8,212 nt of DNA from Gammaproteobacteria bacterium (GTDB lineage Bacteria; Pseudomonadota; Gammaproteobacteria; SURF-13). A program made the translations under genes and the position numbers. The notes under the pieces are model-generated. The model saw nothing but the letters and a program-made list of their open reading frames with translations. It had not been told where the DNA came from and searched no databases. The stretch spans positions 1-8,212 of the forward strand of contig JAMDBH010000059.1 in NCBI GenBank assembly GCA_023487615.1, read 5' to 3'. Within the stretch, counting starts at the first letter, position 1; the number at the start of each line of letters is the position of its first letter. This document shows positions 6,395 to 8,212 of the stretch, one piece after another.

Positions 6395-7068
6395 CACGCG
6401 GCTTTTTCGTCACCGGCACCGACACGGATGCGGGCAAGACCTGGGTAACGCTGGGCCTGTTGCAGGCGTTCGCCTCTGCGGGCTATCGCACGGCGGCCAT
6501 GAAACCCGTAGCCTGTGGCGTGATCGAGACCCGTGAAGGCTTGCGCAACCAAGACGCCTTACTGTTGCAACGACAGGCCATCTTGCCGCTCGGCTACGAA
6601 GAAGTAAATCCCTATCTGTTTCATTCGCCGATCGCCCCGCACCTTGCCGCGCAAGACGCCGGGATACGGATTGATCTCTCGCATATCAAAGCGCTGTACG
6701 ACAATGTCGTACAGCGCGCGGACGTGGTGGTTGTGGAAGGCGTGGGCGGTTGGCTGGTGCCGCTCAATGAGGATGAGACCTGCGCAGACTTGGTTGAGCA
6801 ACTGGGTTCGCCCGTGATCCTGGTCGTGGGATTGCGCTTAGGTTGTCTGAATCATGCTTTACTCACGGTCGAGAGCATTGCCCGGCACGGCGCGCGTCTG
6901 GCGGGCTGGGTGGCGAATTGCATCACTGCGAATATGCCCCAACAGGCGCGGAACATCGAGGCCTTGCAGGCACGGATTTCAGCGCCCTTGTTGGGCACTA
7001 TCCCTTATCTTGCAGCGTTAGATCCAAACAGGATCGCCACACTGCTTACGCTTCCTGACTCAGCGTAG
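6391..7068 (+). CDS. bioD: Dethiobiotin synthetase
   Basis: BioD is an ATP-dependent enzyme that carboxylates 7,8-diaminopelargonate and closes the ureido ring of dethiobiotin, just before BioB. The 225-residue protein (normal size) has the P-loop GTDTDAGKT (9-17; E. coli has GTDTEVGKT), the substrate lysine in MKPVACG (K38), the HSPIAPHLAA segment (78-87), VVEGVGGW (114-121) and GLRLGCLNHALLT (147-159). The ATG overlaps the bioC stop, with GGAAAG upstream as a modest ribosome site. It is the last gene of the operon. A perfect 27-bp palindrome lies inside the coding sequence at 6691-6717. The second structured element begins 31 bp after the stop. Confidence 0.96.
   Translation: MTRGFFVTGTDTDAGKTWVTLGLLQAFASAGYRTAAMKPVACGVIETREGLRNQDALLLQRQAILPLGYEEVNPYLFHSPIAPHLAAQDAGIRIDLSHIKALYDNVVQRADVVVVEGVGGWLVPLNEDETCADLVEQLGSPVILVVGLRLGCLNHALLTVESIARHGARLAGWVANCITANMPQQARNIEALQARISAPLLGTIPYLAALDPNRIATLLTLPDSA
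6691..6717. repeat. Perfect 27-bp palindrome inside bioD
   Basis: The arms GCGCTGTACGACA (6691-6703) and TGTCGTACAGCGC (6705-6717) are exact reverse complements around one central A. It encodes ALYDNVVQR within BioD. In mRNA it would form a stable hairpin. No function is known to me. Confidence 0.9.
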
Positions 7069-7099
7069 TCACCTTCAAAGATAGGCATCAAGCGGCTAG

Positions 7100-7251
7100 C
7101 AGGATGTTGAAAAAGTCCTTCCATGGGCTTTTTCAACACGTAAAGCAAAAAATGTCATTTTCGCTTTACTCCATTTTTCAAACACATACAGCGTGTTTGA
7201 AAAATGGCAGCCCATCCGTGGGCTGCACGCAGACTGTTTTTCAACAGCCTG
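7100..7251. mobile_element. 152-bp MITE-like structured element, copy 2, at the 3' end of rpoH
   Basis: The element lies between CTAG direct repeats (7096-7099 and 7252-7255). Its terminal inverted repeats are CAGGATGTTGAAAAA at the left against CAGGCTGTTGAAAAA from the right (14 of 15), extended by the palindromic flanks. It contains five hairpins in the same order as copy 1. A is 7105-7118 with 7125-7138, one G-T pair. B is 7140-7151 with 7158-7169, one mismatch. C is 7171-7185 with 7193-7207, perfect, loop ATACAGC. D is 7207-7214 with 7219-7226, perfect. E is 7230-7238 with 7243-7251, one mismatch. It shares the core TTTCAAACACATAC and GTGTTTGAAA with copy 1, and AAGTCC with TCCA at the same offset from the left end. 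No protein is encoded. The right end overlaps the end of rpoH. It separates the convergent bioD and rpoH. Confidence 0.85.
7201..7226 (-). terminator. Likely intrinsic terminator of rpoH, within element copy 2
   Basis: On the minus strand, 15 bases after the rpoH stop, hairpin D gives GCAGCCCA, loop CGGA, TGGGCTGC, an 8-bp GC-rich stem. It is followed by CATTTTT. This has the form of a rho-independent terminator, although the T run overlaps the next hairpin of the element. In the opposite direction the hairpin is not followed by T residues, so it would not stop bioD transcripts in the same way. Confidence 0.5.
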
Positions 7252-8095
7252 CTAGCGCCGCCTTCAGCTTTTTGATGGCGTTGTTTTCAAGCTGGCGGAT
7301 GCGCTCGGCAGAAACCTTGTGGCGTTTGGCGAGGTCCTGTAGGGTGGATTTCTTTTCGGCCAGCCAGCGCCGGGCGAGGATGTCGCGGCTGCGTGGATCG
7401 AGGTTGGCGAGGGCGTGGTTGAGCTGTTCGCTGCCGCTTTCAGTGGTATCTTGCTGCTCCACTTGCCGCGCGGGTTCCATACGCAAGTCCTGCAGATAGG
7501 CGGCGGGCGCGAAGTTGGGCGCCTCGTCTTCATCGTCCTCGTCGGCATCGAACGAGATGTCTTGACCGCTGAGACGTATCTCCATCTCGCGCACGGCCTC
7601 GGGGCTCACGCCGAGGTCCTTCGCCACGGTATTGACCTCTTCCTGGTTGAACCAGCCCAGGCGTTTCTTGGCGCCGCGCAGATTAAAGAACAGTTTGCGT
7701 TGCGCCTTGGTGGTCGCCATCTTGACGATGCGCCAGTTGCGCAGGACGAATTCGTGGATTTCGGCGCGGATCCAGTGCACGGCAAACGACACCAAACGGA
7801 CCTTCATGTGGGGGTCGAAGCGCCGCACCGCCTTCATGAGACCGATGTTGCCTTCCTGAATGAGGTCACCCAGCGCCAAGCCATAGCCTGAATAGCCGCG
7901 CGCGATGTACACCACAAAACGCAAGTGGGCCATGATGAGGCGCTGCGCCGCACTGAGGTCGTTGTGTTCCTGCAGACTGACCGCCAGGGCGAACTCCTCC
8001 TCGGCGCTCAGCACCGGTACGGCGTTCGCTGCGCGGATATAGGCATCCACGCTGCCTACCGGGGTCGCTAATTGGAGGCCAAAGTTCTGTTTCAT
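7241..8095 (-). CDS. rpoH: RNA polymerase sigma-32 factor (heat-shock sigma)
   Basis: RpoH directs RNA polymerase to heat-shock promoters. The 284-residue protein has the same length as E. coli RpoH. Region 2 is clear: [20 protein letters not shown], then [19 protein letters not shown], then [20 protein letters not shown]. It is followed by the diagnostic RpoH box QRKLFFNLR (132-140), which separates it from other group 2 and 3 sigma factors. Region 4.2 contains [20 protein letters not shown] (250-269). The ATG at 8095-8093 has GAGGT seven bases upstream. The C-terminus ([10 protein letters not shown]) departs from the usual KKLRAAIEA type because the last three codons, the stop and part of the preceding codon come from the end of element copy 2. 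The gene has its own promoter at 8150-8178. Confidence 0.96.
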   Translation of the reverse strand: MKQNFGLQLATPVGSVDAYIRAANAVPVLSAEEEFALAVSLQEHNDLSAAQRLIMAHLRFVVYIARGYSGYGLALGDLIQEGNIGLMKAVRRFDPHMKVRLVSFAVHWIRAEIHEFVLRNWRIVKMATTKAQRKLFFNLRGAKKRLGWFNQEEVNTVAKDLGVSPEAVREMEIRLSGQDISFDADEDDEDEAPNFAPAAYLQDLRMEPARQVEQQDTTESGSEQLNHALANLDPRSRDILARRWLAEKKSTLQDLAKRHKVSAERIRQLENNAIKKLKAALAGC

Positions 8096-8101
8096 CGTCT
8101 T

Positions 8102-8128
8102 ACCTCACAAAAAATCTAGAAAAGAGGT
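8102..8128 (-). promoter_or_regulatory. Possible Shine-Dalgarno-masking hairpin in the rpoH leader
   Basis: On the minus strand ACCTC (8128-8124) is exactly complementary to the ribosome site GAGGT (8106-8102), with a 17-base AT-rich loop. Such a weak helix could melt with heat and act as a thermosensor, but five pairs may also be chance. Confidence 0.25.
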
Positions 8129-8149
8129 TCTGATTTTCTGATGGATGCC

Positions 8150-8178
8150 AGTCTAGGTATATCGTCTGTGTCCGTCAA
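8150..8178 (-). promoter_or_regulatory. rpoH promoter
   Basis: On the minus strand TTGACG (8178-8173) and TAGACT (8155-8150) are separated by 17 bases, 5 of 6 and 4 of 6 to the sigma-70 consensus. The predicted start at about 8143 gives a leader of roughly 48 bases. A 7-bp inverted repeat, ATCGTCT (8161-8167) and AGACGAT (8184-8190), is centred on the -35 box and could be an operator. Confidence 0.6.
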
Positions 8179-8212
8179 GACTTAGACGATCATTCCGTCT
8201 TGCATGTGTACG

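Noticed and set aside
7415..7891. 158-codon plus-strand reading frame
   Set aside because: It lies antisense to rpoH, whose protein features are unambiguous.

Overview
The window looks like chromosome from a gammaproteobacterium. The main evidence is a complete biotin cluster in the order bioB-bioF-bioH-bioC-bioD, preceded by a divergent comF, plus a housekeeping sigma-32 gene (rpoH) with the proteobacterial RpoH box. BioF, BioH and BioB can be matched to the E. coli proteins at their active-site residues. The organism is moderately GC-rich; I cannot name a genus.

Layout. Positions 1-732 (minus) hold the N-terminal part of a secreted subtilisin-like S8 protease. It has a signal peptide, a propeptide and the catalytic Asp and His; a one-base frameshift in a run of six C residues separates the signal peptide from the rest, and the gene runs off the left edge. 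Positions 897-1646 (minus) hold a HigB/HigA toxin-antitoxin pair, whose promoter carries a perfect 21-bp palindromic operator in its spacer. The two genes are pulled apart by a 152-bp structured element (1213-1364). Positions 1719-2429 (minus) hold comF. Between comF and bioB lies a strong promoter overlapped by a BirA-type bipartite operator. Positions 2473-7068 (plus) hold the five biotin genes, tightly packed with 4-8 bp overlaps from bioF to bioD. Positions 7100-7251 hold a second 152-bp structured element. Positions 7241-8095 (minus) hold rpoH, with its own promoter near the right edge.

How the genes work together. BioC methylates the malonyl thioester that starts pimelate synthesis and BioH removes the methyl group. 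BioF makes KAPA (7-keto-8-aminopelargonate), BioD closes the ureido ring and BioB inserts sulfur. BioA is not in the window. The candidate BirA operator would couple this operon to biotin supply.

Most interesting observation. The two 152-bp elements have the same length, sit between 4-bp palindromic direct repeats (TTAA and CTAG), and fold into the same series of five consecutive hairpins. Their terminal inverted repeats differ and many stem pairs differ in a compensatory way, while one hairpin core (CAAACACATAC, then GTGTTTG) is identical. They look like two subfamilies of one non-autonomous (MITE-like) element. One has split higB from higA at a site where removing it restores normal operon spacing; the other has inserted into the 3' end of rpoH and supplies its last codons, stop codon and a likely terminator.
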